DNA of 64,000 nucleotides from Sphingomonadales bacterium (lineage in GTDB: Bacteria; Bacteroidota; Bacteroidia; Flavobacteriales_D; Crocinitomicaceae), in the NCBI GenBank assembly GCA_016872115.1, contig VHBC01000003.1:111801-175800 (forward strand). The letters run 5' to 3'. Both the position numbers and the translations under genes were made by a program. Positions 10,213 through 18,282 of this stretch are shown here, in pieces. Positions within the stretch are counted from its first letter, which is position 1. Every line of letters starts with the position of its first letter. The notes below the pieces were generated by a model. The model searched no databases. It was not told where the DNA came from and was given only the letters and a program-made list of their open reading frames with translations.

Positions 10213-11541
10213 ATGTACCGCAAGTTTTTGACCCTCGTACTCATTGCAGGTAGTCTTGGCTTGGTACTTTTTGTGCGTTCGTTTTTATTTGAACAACCAA
10301 AAACACCTCGGCTCCTTGATCGCTTGCCAAGTGCCGATTTCCTAGGCAAAGCCAATATTCTCGAGCTTGCCAAAGAAACCAACTCCTTACTGCAGTACAA
10401 CAAGCTCTCCATGCGCGACTTCACAACCTATGAATTTTTGTTGGGTCAGGGCAAACAATACGGCATCGATTTGGAGTCTAATTTGTATATTTTCGTTAAT
10501 GAAAATGGTAACTGGGGCGCACTCATCCGCTTGACAGATTCCTCTAAAGTCAGTCTTGGCATTGAACGCTTGTCAAAATATAGCGAATTAAAAGATTCTA
10601 TTGTTGCTGGTAACCGTTATTATTATATTGCCAAAGAACAATCTTACCTGCATTATGGTAAAGATTATGCCCTTATTTATCAGGGTACCGATTTCATCAA
10701 AACACTCAATCAAGTAGTGTCTGCTCATTACGGCGCACAACAAAAGGTATGGCGTCGTTTTCTGCGTCAAAAGCAATTCAAAGACGAACATTTGGTATTT
10801 TATGCAAATTGGCCAAAACTCAAAAAATTTGATGTTGAAACCGCCATGTTTGCCCATGACAGCGACTCTTTAGGTCTCCGACTCAAGAGCTATATTAAAA
10901 AAAGAACACCGCTTTATTTCTCCTTGAAATCTAATGGCCTGACTTACCTCAGCAACGTGCAAACCGACCGTCTGATCGACATTCACCTAGATGTATCAGA
11001 ATTCAAGCAGCAACGCCAAGATTCAGTATATGTGCAGCTGGCCAAACTGAGCCGCAAAATCGGCTTTCCGTTCGAACGCTTTATGGCTGCTTGGAACGGT
11101 GATCTCGTTTACCAAGAAGGTGGCAAACAAGTGCAAGAAGTGCGTTACATCGAGACGGTCCTCGATGAAGATTTCAACGAAACCGAGGTAGAACGTGTGC
11201 GTTTGGACACCGTTCCTGGTTTTGCAGTCTTGACTTCTTTAAATAGAAGTGCTCCTCTGTTTATTGGTAAATTGACGCAAAAAGGTTTGTTGCGACAAGA
11301 AGAGGATGGCTACCGTTTTTTGTTTTCACCGCTGTTGCATTTTCAGAAATCTGGCCCATATTACCAATATTTCTCTGCCGCGACCTCTCCAAGATTAGCC
11401 CGCAGTAGGCAAAATCAGGTTTTATGGAAATACAAAGGGACCAAGTATTATTTTACGATCGATAAACTGACCCGTTACGAGATTTTTGGCTCCCTGCAAA
11501 TACCAGTTAAATCTATTTTACGTCGCAACAAACTGGTTTAG
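10213..11541 (+). CDS. Membrane-anchored protein, relative of the preceding gene
   Basis: A 442-aa protein with an N-terminal hydrophobic helix (LTLVLIAGSLGLVLFV, residues about 7-22) that is more anchor-like than cleavable. It then shows the same layout as the protein encoded at 8334: LPSADFLGKANILEL, a 'YGIDLESNLYIFVN' segment aligning with 'GLDFNQRLNLFYG', and RIQ-like later strands. I therefore read the pair as diverged paralogues made from one transcript (4-nt gap). It lacks the acidic insert and is about 180 residues shorter. Function is unknown. Its stop overlaps the stop of the convergent dus gene by four bases. Confidence 0.7.
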   Translation: MYRKFLTLVLIAGSLGLVLFVRSFLFEQPKTPRLLDRLPSADFLGKANILELAKETNSLLQYNKLSMRDFTTYEFLLGQGKQYGIDLESNLYIFVNENGNWGALIRLTDSSKVSLGIERLSKYSELKDSIVAGNRYYYIAKEQSYLHYGKDYALIYQGTDFIKTLNQVVSAHYGAQQKVWRRFLRQKQFKDEHLVFYANWPKLKKFDVETAMFAHDSDSLGLRLKSYIKKRTPLYFSLKSNGLTYLSNVQTDRLIDIHLDVSEFKQQRQDSVYVQLAKLSRKIGFPFERFMAAWNGDLVYQEGGKQVQEVRYIETVLDEDFNETEVERVRLDTVPGFAVLTSLNRSAPLFIGKLTQKGLLRQEEDGYRFLFSPLLHFQKSGPYYQYFSAATSPRLARSRQNQVLWKYKGTKYYFTIDKLTRYEIFGSLQIPVKSILRRNKLV

Positions 11542-12530
11542 ACGAAAATAAATTCTTCTTGATGTGCTTCAATATAATCTAGGATTTCTAGAATTTCGTC
11601 TAGTTCAGAACTTGTAACGAGTCTTGTGCGGTATTCTTTGAAATGGCCCAATCCTTTGAAATAATTGGTGTAGTGCCGCTTCATTTCGGCTATGCCTAAT
11701 TTAGGGCCTTTCCATTTAATGCTCATCAGGAGGTGTTCACGGCAAGCCAAAACGCGCTCAGGCAGTGTAGGACCTTCTAATTTTTGCCCCGTTTGAACGT
11801 AGTGCTTGATTTCTCTGAAGATCCAAGGATAACCAATAGACGCGCGGCCGATCATGACGCCGTCGACGCCATATTTATTTTTGTACTCAAGTGCTTTTTC
11901 AGGAGAGTCGATATCGCCATTGCCAAAAACCGGAATTCGCATGCGAGGATTGTTTTTCACTTCGGCGATGAGCGTCCAGTCAGCCTCGCCTTTATACATT
12001 TGTTTGCGTGTCCTGCCGTGAATAGAAATGGCTTCGATACCGATATCTTGTAGTCTTTCGGCAGCGTCAACAACATTTTTGGTGTCGTCGTCCCAGCCCA
12101 GGCGCGTTTTAACGGTAACTGGTAATTTGGTTGCTTTGACAATTTCTTTTGTCAAGCGCACCATTTTCGGAATATCTTGTAACAATCCTGCTCCGGCACC
12201 TTTACAAGTGACTTTCTTTACAGGGCAACCATAATTGATATCGATGAGGTCGGGGTTGACGGCTTCAATTATTTGAGCTGACTGCACCATGCTTTCGGTT
12301 TCGGAACCAAATATTTGGATGCCAATGGGTCTTTCGTATTCAAAAATATCAAGTTTTTGACGGCTTTTGGCGGCATCTCGAATGAGCCCCTCGGAGGAAA
12401 TAAATTCGGTATACATGAGGTCAGCACCGTATTGCTTGCAAAGTGCTCTAAACGGCGGGTCACTGACGTCTTCCATTGGCGCCAATAGAAGCGGAAATTC
12501 ACCGAGTTCGATATCGCGAATTCTGGCCAT
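11538..12530 (-). CDS. dusB: tRNA-dihydrouridine synthase, DusB type
   Basis: A 330-aa FMN enzyme reducing uridine to dihydrouridine in tRNA D-loops. The TIM-barrel landmarks are APMEDVSDPPFR, the catalytic cysteine in NYGCPVKKV, the lysine of VTVKTRLGW, the histidine of ISIHGRTRKQ, FGNGDI and GVMIGRASIG. The C-terminal helical domain (MKRHYTNYFKGLGHFKEYR) recognises tRNA. It is the last gene of a minus-strand run with the sugar nucleotidyltransferase and the SprT-like gene. Its stop (TAA) overlaps the convergent stop (TAG) within TTAG. DusB rather than A or C is inferred from overall resemblance. Confidence 0.92.
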   Translation of the reverse strand: MARIRDIELGEFPLLLAPMEDVSDPPFRALCKQYGADLMYTEFISSEGLIRDAAKSRQKLDIFEYERPIGIQIFGSETESMVQSAQIIEAVNPDLIDINYGCPVKKVTCKGAGAGLLQDIPKMVRLTKEIVKATKLPVTVKTRLGWDDDTKNVVDAAERLQDIGIEAISIHGRTRKQMYKGEADWTLIAEVKNNPRMRIPVFGNGDIDSPEKALEYKNKYGVDGVMIGRASIGYPWIFREIKHYVQTGQKLEGPTLPERVLACREHLLMSIKWKGPKLGIAEMKRHYTNYFKGLGHFKEYRTRLVTSSELDEILEILDYIEAHQEEFIFV

Positions 12531-12537
12531 TAGATGT

Positions 12538-13608
12538 CTAATTAAGCCCCATTGATTTGAGGTATTCTTTTAATTTTTGCTCATTGCTGAGTCTAAGTAC
12601 CATAAGTTTGTCGTCGCTATCAACAACAATATAATCTTGGAGGCCGTCGAGTAGAACCGTTTTGTTAGTGGGTACATTGACCAAGCAATTGTTGGTATCA
12701 AAGGCGTATACATTTTGACCAATGATGGAATTTTGCTGTTCGTCTTTTTGTAGATGTGCGATCAGGCTACCCCAGGTACCTAGGTCGCTCCAATCAAAAT
12801 CTGCCGATATCATACTGACATTTTGGGCTTTCTCCATAATGGCAAAATCAATTGAAATATCTGGGCAAGCAGCAAAAGCTGTTCGTAGGAAGTTGGCCTC
12901 TTCGTCGGTACCATATACAGCTGGTTGTGCGCTAAAGATGTCGTAAACATCTTGCTGATGGGATTTAAGCGCATCTAGAACAACAGCAGCTTTCCAAACA
13001 AAAATACCAGCATTCCAAAAGAAATTACCTGCCGATAAAAACGCTTCAGCAGTGGCTAAGTTTGGTTTTTCTCTGAATTGAAGTACAGGACACGCACTGC
13101 CTTTGATGGTGTTTTCTGTTTTTTCAAATTCAATATAACCGTAACCAGTGTCAGGTCGAGTAGGTTCAATTCCTAATGTAACTAATTGACCATTTTGAGC
13201 TGTTTGCCAAGCCGTTTCGATGATTTGTTCAAAGCGCGCTTCGTTGATAATTAGGTGATCTGCTGGTGAAACGAGTAAAGTGGCGTCGGTGTCCAGTGCA
13301 TTGATTTTTGCAGCGGCATAGGCAATGCACGGGGCTGTATTCTTGCGTTCTGGCTCGCAGAGCACCTGGCCTGCGGTGAGTTCTGGCAATTGCTCGAGCA
13401 CTAATTGCTCATAGGAAGTATTAGTGAGGATGTAAATGTGTTCGGACGGAATAAATTTATTCAGGCGTTCAAATGTGAGTCTAAGCAGAGACTTTCCAAT
13501 ACCTAAAACATCTAAAAATTGTTTAGGGTGTTCGGTGGTGGAAAGTGGCCAGAAGCGGCTGCCTACGCCACCTGCCATAATGAGTCCGTATGTATTTTTA
13601 CTATTCAT
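12538..13608 (-). CDS. manC: Mannose-1-phosphate guanylyltransferase
   Basis: A 356-aa nucleotidyltransferase making GDP-mannose from GTP and mannose-1-phosphate for glycans and GDP-fucose. The signature loop GLIMAGGVGSRFWPLS (residues about 9-24) binds the nucleotide. LVSPADHLI holds the metal-binding aspartate. FREKP and FFWNAGIFVWKA are strongly conserved in the mannose enzymes. The C-terminal isomerase domain found in fused ManC/CpsB is absent, giving the short single-function form. It lies 7 nt before dusB and directly after the SprT-like gene. Confidence 0.92.
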   Translation of the reverse strand: MNSKNTYGLIMAGGVGSRFWPLSTTEHPKQFLDVLGIGKSLLRLTFERLNKFIPSEHIYILTNTSYEQLVLEQLPELTAGQVLCEPERKNTAPCIAYAAAKINALDTDATLLVSPADHLIINEARFEQIIETAWQTAQNGQLVTLGIEPTRPDTGYGYIEFEKTENTIKGSACPVLQFREKPNLATAEAFLSAGNFFWNAGIFVWKAAVVLDALKSHQQDVYDIFSAQPAVYGTDEEANFLRTAFAACPDISIDFAIMEKAQNVSMISADFDWSDLGTWGSLIAHLQKDEQQNSIIGQNVYAFDTNNCLVNVPTNKTVLLDGLQDYIVVDSDDKLMVLRLSNEQKLKEYLKSMGLN

Positions 13609-13609
13609 T

Positions 13610-14221
13610 TCAAATTGTAGTTACGGCAGCCAGCGCATGGATGAGGTAGACACGCTTACTGCTTTTTTCAGTGCAAAGATAACGAGTTCTGCGCAGTTCA
13701 CCTTTGATAAAATACTTGTTTTGAAGTATAAATTCAGCATGTATTGGCAGTTGTTCTAGTAAAGTAACTTGCCGCGCATCAAAGGTTTTGAGTATCCGGC
13801 TTAAATGTAGGTCAGATCCACTTGCGGCTTTAAGTTTAGTAAAGCTTTTCTCTAATGCCCGTTGCAAGTTGGGTGGCAATTGCTTACTTTCTAGTAAAGG
13901 AATTAAACGATGGCGAAAAGCATTTTTCCATTCGAGCCCATGAGGTTCTACGTCAAATCCATATTGGCGGTAAGTATCGAGATGGGCAATTTCGTGCAGT
14001 GAAGTGATCAGAAAGCTATACGGATTTAAATCGCCGTTGACTGTAATAATTGGCTTGCGTTGCAATGGATGAGAGCGAAAATCGCCAAGTTTTGTTTTAC
14101 GCCCCGGTACAATTTTAAATTGCACTCCTGCGGCGAGGATACAATCGGCTAAATAGGGCGCAAAATCTGCCGGTGCAAATTTACTGAGTGTGGAAATAAA
14201 TTGGTCTCGTTTGTGCTGCAT
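13610..14221 (-). CDS. SprT-like zinc metalloprotein
   Basis: A 203-aa protein with the zinc-protease motif HEIAH in SLHEIAHLDTYRQYG (around residues 72-76), followed by the family's downstream segment HGLEWKNAFR. The C-terminus has a short zinc-ribbon-like region with few cysteines (RYLCTEKSSKRVYLI), so the second metal site is probably incomplete. SprT/SPRTN relatives cleave DNA-protein crosslinks, but bacterial SprT is poorly characterised. It is the first gene of the minus-strand run leading to manC and dusB; its stop lies 2 nt before the manC start. A -7 element is placed 5 nt upstream of the ATG. Confidence 0.85.
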   Translation of the reverse strand: MQHKRDQFISTLSKFAPADFAPYLADCILAAGVQFKIVPGRKTKLGDFRSHPLQRKPIITVNGDLNPYSFLITSLHEIAHLDTYRQYGFDVEPHGLEWKNAFRHRLIPLLESKQLPPNLQRALEKSFTKLKAASGSDLHLSRILKTFDARQVTLLEQLPIHAEFILQNKYFIKGELRRTRYLCTEKSSKRVYLIHALAAVTTI

Positions 14222-14226
14222 TGATG

Positions 14227-14234
14227 CAAATATA
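14227..14234 (-). promoter_or_regulatory. -7 element of the sprT-manC-dusB run (TATATTTG)
   Basis: On the minus strand TATATTTG is followed by CATCA and then the ATG, a 5-nt gap. It sits in the 30-nt space shared with the divergent mlaE gene. No -33 TTTG at normal spacing was found. Confidence 0.45.
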
Positions 14235-14251
14235 ATGTTTAACTTAGCCTA

Positions 14252-14995
14252 GTGAATTTGCTCAAACAATTTGGTCGCTATATCCTTATGCTAAGTGTGG
14301 TCTTTTCTCGGCCAAACCGATGGCATATTTTTTGGAAACAGACCATCACAGAAATTGAACATATCGGCATTAATTCACTTCCAATAGTAGCCCTTATGTC
14401 TACTTTTATGGGCGCTGTCATTGCCTTACAAACAGCATCCAGTATGGAGAGTCCGCTATTGCCTGACTACACCGTAGGTTTCATTACACAATCAAGTACA
14501 ATACTCGAATTCTCTCCAACCATTCTCTCCTTGATTCTCGCCGGAAAGGTGGGTTCAAACGTTGCCTCTGAAATCGGTACTATGCGCGTCACCGAACAAA
14601 TCGACGCCCTCGAAATTATGGGTGTCAATTCACTCAATTATTTAGTGCTTCCTAAAATTACAGCGGCTTTGGTTTTCTTTCCTGTACTGGTCGTTTTTTC
14701 CATGGCGCTTTCTATGTTTGGCGGTTGGTTGGCCTTATTAGTCTCCGACCTCACCACAACTGAGATCTATATTCTTGGCATCCGTTCATTTTTCAATCCC
14801 TTCCACATTACTTATGCACTCACAAAAACACTTGTCTTTGGGTTTTTAATTGTAAGTGTTGCCTCGTTTCATGGCTATTACGTCAAAGGAGGCTCTCTGG
14901 ATGTCGGAAAAGCGTCTACACAAGCTGTTGTGAATAGCAGCGTGGCTATCCTCATCGCCAACTTTATTCTTACTCAACTCATGTTGCTCTCATGA
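14252..14995 (+). CDS. mlaE: MlaE-type lipid ABC transporter permease
   Basis: A 247-aa integral membrane protein of the MlaE/YrbE family, which moves phospholipids between inner and outer membranes. Five to six hydrophobic segments are visible. Family motifs are EIEHIGINSLPIV, MGAVIALQ and LAGKVGSNVASEIGTMRVTEQIDALEIMGVN, the last being the coupling region. Translation starts at GTG. The stop overlaps the start of the ATPase gene (ATGA). No MCE-domain substrate-binding gene follows; the next feature is a tRNA. That partner must be elsewhere in the genome. Confidence 0.93.
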   Translation: MNLLKQFGRYILMLSVVFSRPNRWHIFWKQTITEIEHIGINSLPIVALMSTFMGAVIALQTASSMESPLLPDYTVGFITQSSTILEFSPTILSLILAGKVGSNVASEIGTMRVTEQIDALEIMGVNSLNYLVLPKITAALVFFPVLVVFSMALSMFGGWLALLVSDLTTTEIYILGIRSFFNPFHITYALTKTLVFGFLIVSVASFHGYYVKGGSLDVGKASTQAVVNSSVAILIANFILTQLMLLS

Positions 14996-15753
14996 TCGAA
15001 GTACGTCAGGTATCCAAAACGTTTAATGGGCAACAGGTTCTCTTTGACATCAATCATTCTTTTGAAGAAGGAAAGGTTAATCTTATCATTGGGCAATCTG
15101 GCCAAGGAAAATCTGTTCTTGCCAAATGCATCGTTGGTTTATATGAGCCAGACGCCGGCCAAGTTTTATTCGATCAGCGCAATTTTACCGATATGGAACG
15201 CAACGAGCGCAGCCAAATTAGACAAGAAATCGGTATGCTTTTTCAAGGAGCAGCGCTCTTTGACTCCATGACCGTCGAGCAAAATATCATGTTTCCGCTG
15301 CAAATGTTTACCAAAAAGACCAGAGCTGAAATTCAGGCGCGCACCGATTTCTGTCTAGATCGCGTTAATTTAGCAGGCCGAAACAAATTGATGCCTTCTG
15401 AATGCAGCGGCGGAATGCAAAAGCGAGTAGGTATTGCCCGGGCCATCGCTATGAACCCTCGCTATTTATTTTGCGATGAACCCAATTCCGGTCTCGATCC
15501 AAAAACGTCTATAGTCATTGATAAACTCATCAGAGACATTACACAAGAATACAAAATAACGACTGTTGTAATTACCCATGATATGAACAGCGTCATGGAA
15601 ATCGGAGACCGCATCATTTTCATTCATCAAGGTAAAAAGTGGTGGGAAGGAGATAGGCATTCCATCATTACTGCGAATAATCCCGAAATAGAGAGTTTTG
15701 TATACGCCTCTTCTTTTATGAAGGAAATTCGAACCCAACTTCAAAAAAAATAA
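14992..15753 (+). CDS. mlaF: MlaF-type ABC transporter ATP-binding protein
   Basis: A 253-aa ATPase driving the MlaE permease encoded just upstream with a 4-nt overlap. Walker A is GQSGQGKS (residues about 34-41), the Q-loop is in GMLFQGAALFDSMTV, the signature is SGGMQKR, Walker B is YLFCDEP and the switch histidine is in VVITHDMNSV. The signature SGGMQKRVGIARAI and GALFD-type Q-loop are typical of the Mla subgroup rather than nutrient importers. A missing MCE gene in this cluster leaves the transport direction open. Confidence 0.93.
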   Translation: MIEVRQVSKTFNGQQVLFDINHSFEEGKVNLIIGQSGQGKSVLAKCIVGLYEPDAGQVLFDQRNFTDMERNERSQIRQEIGMLFQGAALFDSMTVEQNIMFPLQMFTKKTRAEIQARTDFCLDRVNLAGRNKLMPSECSGGMQKRVGIARAIAMNPRYLFCDEPNSGLDPKTSIVIDKLIRDITQEYKITTVVITHDMNSVMEIGDRIIFIHQGKKWWEGDRHSIITANNPEIESFVYASSFMKEIRTQLQKK

Positions 15754-15787
15754 AGCTTAAAAATTCAGTACTTTTTTATCGTTATTT

Positions 15788-15820
15788 TTTGTTTTATTGT
15801 TGATTTCTTTCATATCTTTG
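15788..15820 (+). promoter_or_regulatory. tRNA-Leu promoter (TTTG-N21-TATCTTTG)
   Basis: TTTG (15788-15791) and TATCTTTG (15813-15820) are 21 nt apart. The predicted start lies about 43 nt before the mature tRNA 5' end, leaving a short leader to be trimmed by RNase P. Confidence 0.7.
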
Positions 15821-15868
15821 CAGCCCCAACAGGGTCTTATGCAAACGGCATAAGGATTACATAGATTT

Positions 15869-15950
15869 GCGGATGTGGTGAAATTGGTAGACACGCCAGA
15901 CTTAGGATCTGGTGCCGAGAGGTGTGCGGGTTCGAGTCCCTCCATCCGCA
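15869..15950 (+). tRNA. tRNA-Leu (anticodon UAG)
   Basis: The acceptor stem GCGGATG pairs with CATCCGC, with A as discriminator; CCA is not encoded. The anticodon stem CCAGA/TCTGG closes the loop CTTAGGA, giving anticodon TAG at 15903-15905, which reads CUN leucine codons. The long variable arm and the TTCGAGT T-loop are typical of tRNA-Leu. The T stem as read (GCGGG/CCCTC) contains one C-T mismatch at its second pair. Confidence 0.96.
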
Positions 15951-15952
15951 CT

Positions 15953-15986
15953 AAGGTCTCGTTGGCTCAACGAGGCCTTTTTTTTT
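15953..15986 (+). terminator. Terminator after tRNA-Leu
   Basis: AAGGTCTCGTTG (15953-15964) pairs over 12 bp (one T-G) with CAACGAGGCCTT (15968-15979) around GCT, followed by T8. It starts 3 nt after the tRNA. Confidence 0.9.
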
Positions 15987-16012
15987 AATTGCAGGTTTAA
16001 TAGAAAGTTCAA

Positions 16013-17356
16013 ATGAAAATTACACGTCAAGAAATCGATGCCCAAAATGGCGTATTAAAAGTTGAAATTGCAGCAGCAGACTACCAAGGAAAGGTCAAAG
16101 CTGCCCTCGATAAATATCGAAAAACAGCCAAAATTCCTGGATTCCGTCCAGGTCATGTCCCGGCGGCGCTTATTCAAAAACAATATGGTAAGTCCGTACT
16201 TTTGGAAGAGCTCAACAAAATCACCAATGATGCACTTTATCGCTACATTACCGAAGAAAAACTAGAAATCCTCGGTAATCCACTTCCGATTGAAAACGGT
16301 GTAGAAGGTAGTTTTGATACACCTGCAGATTTTGCTTTCAGCTATGAAATTGGGTACAGTCCTTCATTTGAACTGCCTATTTCAAACAAAACAAAAGTTG
16401 CTTACAACACAGTCAAAATTGACAAACAACTCATCGCAAAGCAAACCGAAGACTTACGTCGTCGATACGGAAAACTCATTTCCTCAGAAACCGTGTCTGG
16501 AAAAGACATGGTGATGGGTAAAATCGAAGAACTCGATGCCGCTGGTGTCAAAGAAGGCGGTATTAGCCATTCTACGACTATTTCAATGGAATTCCTTGAC
16601 AACAAAGCAGGTGTTAAATTACTTATCGGAAAAAAAGTCAACGAAACTTTTGAATTAGATTTGAAACTTGTTTCTAAAGGTCCCGAAGATGCTTCGGCCA
16701 TGCTCGGAATTACACCAGAGGTCTACGCTTCACTCGATGCTAAGTTTCAGTTTACCATCAACGATATCAAGCGCATGGAAATGGCCGAACTCAACGAGGA
16801 GTTATTTCAAAAACTATTTGGAGACGAAGTCCAAACGGAAGCGGAAATGAACAAGCGCATTGAAGCGGACCTCGCGCGCATGTTCGAAGAAGACGCAGAT
16901 CGTTTGTTCACCAAAAATGTGTTTGATTTATTATTAGAAGAAACAAAAATGACTTTTCCTGAAGCCTTCCTCAAGAGATGGATCAAAGCTTCTTCGGAAA
17001 AGCCAGTTGCCGACGAAGACCTCGACCGCGAGTTTGCCGCTTATCTTCAATCTTTGAAGTGGCAATTGATTCAAACCAAAATTTTCAAAGACAACAACAT
17101 TCAGTTGACCAATGAAGAAGTAATTGGGTTTACTAAATCATTGGTTGTAGGCAACTATGCCCAATATGGTTTGCCTGCCCCCGACGACGCCGAACTTACC
17201 GAAACCGCAATGCGTTTGCTTCAAAACAAAGAGCAGGCCAACGGTATCTACGACCGTTTGGCAGAATCTAAACTAACCGCATATTTTAAAGAAACAGTAG
17301 TGCTCAATAAAAAAGAGCTTGCTTACGACGATTTTGTTGCTTTGGCAAAAGCATAA
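16013..17356 (+). CDS. tig: Trigger factor
   Basis: A 447-aa ribosome-associated chaperone that meets nascent chains at the exit tunnel. The N-terminal ribosome-binding domain ends in the signature loop KIPGFRPGHVP (residues about 40-50), with the conserved GFRxGxxP motif. The long C-terminal helical arms (from about residue 260) follow. The middle peptidyl-prolyl isomerase domain is divergent in sequence, as is common in Bacteroidota, so isomerase activity is uncertain. The gene is monocistronic between the tRNA terminator and its own hairpin terminator. Confidence 0.95.
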   Translation: MKITRQEIDAQNGVLKVEIAAADYQGKVKAALDKYRKTAKIPGFRPGHVPAALIQKQYGKSVLLEELNKITNDALYRYITEEKLEILGNPLPIENGVEGSFDTPADFAFSYEIGYSPSFELPISNKTKVAYNTVKIDKQLIAKQTEDLRRRYGKLISSETVSGKDMVMGKIEELDAAGVKEGGISHSTTISMEFLDNKAGVKLLIGKKVNETFELDLKLVSKGPEDASAMLGITPEVYASLDAKFQFTINDIKRMEMAELNEELFQKLFGDEVQTEAEMNKRIEADLARMFEEDADRLFTKNVFDLLLEETKMTFPEAFLKRWIKASSEKPVADEDLDREFAAYLQSLKWQLIQTKIFKDNNIQLTNEEVIGFTKSLVVGNYAQYGLPAPDDAELTETAMRLLQNKEQANGIYDRLAESKLTAYFKETVVLNKKELAYDDFVALAKA

Positions 17357-17365
17357 TTGACAGCT

Positions 17366-17554
17366 TTAAGCTACATCCCAATCTAAAACCAACAAATTTT
17401 TGTTGGTTTTTTTTTGTCCGTAATACAACTGAATTTGCCGAATCAGTGCTTCCAAATGTGCCATTTTCATACTGCGATTTGGAATCAAAGCAATGACTTC
17501 TCGGGCAGGCGCCGCTTGTAAGTCATCTGTTGTAGTGATATCACATAGATATTA
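17366..17554 (-). pseudogene. Possible minus-strand gene remnant or chance open frame
   Basis: Minus-strand reading from a stop near 17554 to TAA at 17366 gives an uninterrupted 60-odd-codon frame containing AAPAREVIALIPNRSMKMA and HLEALIRQIQLYYGQ. It looks protein-like in codon use and composition. It has no start codon in its first half; an internal ATG at 17470 would give only 34 residues. Its end reads through the trigger factor terminator. I do not recognise the family. It may be the C-terminal leftover of a decayed gene, or chance. Confidence 0.25.
17385..17415 (+). terminator. Terminator after trigger factor
   Basis: AAAACCAACAAA (17385-17396) pairs with TTTGTTGGTTTT (17399-17410), followed by a T run to 17415. 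Confidence 0.85.
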
Positions 17555-17559
17555 TCTAA
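17545..17559 (+). promoter_or_regulatory. Candidate OxyR half-site upstream of the peroxiredoxin
   Basis: ATAGATATTATCTAA matches the OxyR dyad ATAGnTnnnAnCTAT at all but the last specified base. It lies about 55 nt upstream of the -7 element of the peroxiredoxin gene. The adjoining second half-site is weak. OxyR control of AhpC-type genes is known in Bacteroides; binding here is inference. Confidence 0.35.
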
Positions 17560-17613
17560 GCAAATATCAAATAAATCGAAATAAATTATATCACTTCTCC
17601 AACCAAAGCGCTG

Positions 17614-17621
17614 TATCTTTG
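17614..17621 (+). promoter_or_regulatory. -7 element of the peroxiredoxin operon (TATCTTTG)
   Basis: TATCTTTG fits TAnnTTTG and lies 33 nt before the ATG at 17655. No TTTG is found at the -33 spacing, as expected for an activator-dependent promoter. The rest of the 17357-17654 gap is AT-rich with no other gene on the plus strand. Confidence 0.6.
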
Positions 17622-17654
17622 TTGCATATATTAGTAATCCTTAAAAAAAAAAAT

Positions 17655-18278
17655 ATGTCAACCTTAGTTGGAAAAAAATTCCCAAACATCAGCGTAAAAG
17701 CCATAGACGAAATGGGAGACGCATTTCAAATCAATGTGCTCAAACAAGCTACTGACAACAACAAGAAAGTAGTTTTATTTTGGTATCCAAAAGATTTCAC
17801 CTTTGTTTGCCCCACCGAGATTCACGCTTTTCAAGAGGCGGCGGCTGAGTTCGAAAAACGCAATACTATCGTAATTGGTGCATCTTGCGATACCGCAGAA
17901 GTACATTTTGCGTGGTTGAATACCTCAAAAGACAATGGCGGTATCGAAGGCGTTCGTTTTCCGCTTATCGCTGATTCAACGCGTTTACTTGCACAAGAAT
18001 TAGGCATTCTTGATTATGACATGTTTGACGAAGACAACATGGCCGGAGACAACGTACCTTACCGTGCTACGTACTTACTCGACGAAACCGGTATGGTATT
18101 CCACGAGTCAGTGAATCACTTTCCTGTAGGGCGCAATGTACAAGAATACCTTCGTTTAATTGATGCATTTGCGCACGTTCAAAAGCATGGTGAAGTTTGT
18201 CCTGCAAACTGGGAAGAAGGAAAAGACGCAATGAGTGCTACACGCACAGGCGTTGCAGATTACCTAAGTAAACACTAA
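17655..18278 (+). CDS. 2-Cys peroxiredoxin (AhpC/Prx1 type)
   Basis: A 207-aa thiol peroxidase reducing hydrogen peroxide and organic peroxides. The peroxidatic cysteine is Cys52 in FTFVCPTE. The conserved arginine region is in PYRATYLLDETG, and the resolving cysteine is in GEVCPANW near the C-terminus, marking a typical dimeric 2-Cys enzyme. The start at 17655 follows an A-rich stretch; the track's longer reading from 17493 runs through promoter sequence and is rejected. A thioredoxin-like gene follows by 4 nt and is the likely reductant. A possible OxyR site lies upstream. Confidence 0.93.
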   Translation: MSTLVGKKFPNISVKAIDEMGDAFQINVLKQATDNNKKVVLFWYPKDFTFVCPTEIHAFQEAAAEFEKRNTIVIGASCDTAEVHFAWLNTSKDNGGIEGVRFPLIADSTRLLAQELGILDYDMFDEDNMAGDNVPYRATYLLDETGMVFHESVNHFPVGRNVQEYLRLIDAFAHVQKHGEVCPANWEEGKDAMSATRTGVADYLSKH

Positions 18279-18282
18279 TCTG

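Noticed and set aside
17493-17654. N-terminal extension of the peroxiredoxin reading frame
   Set aside because: The extra 54 residues cover the promoter and OxyR-like region; the family start matches ATG 17655.
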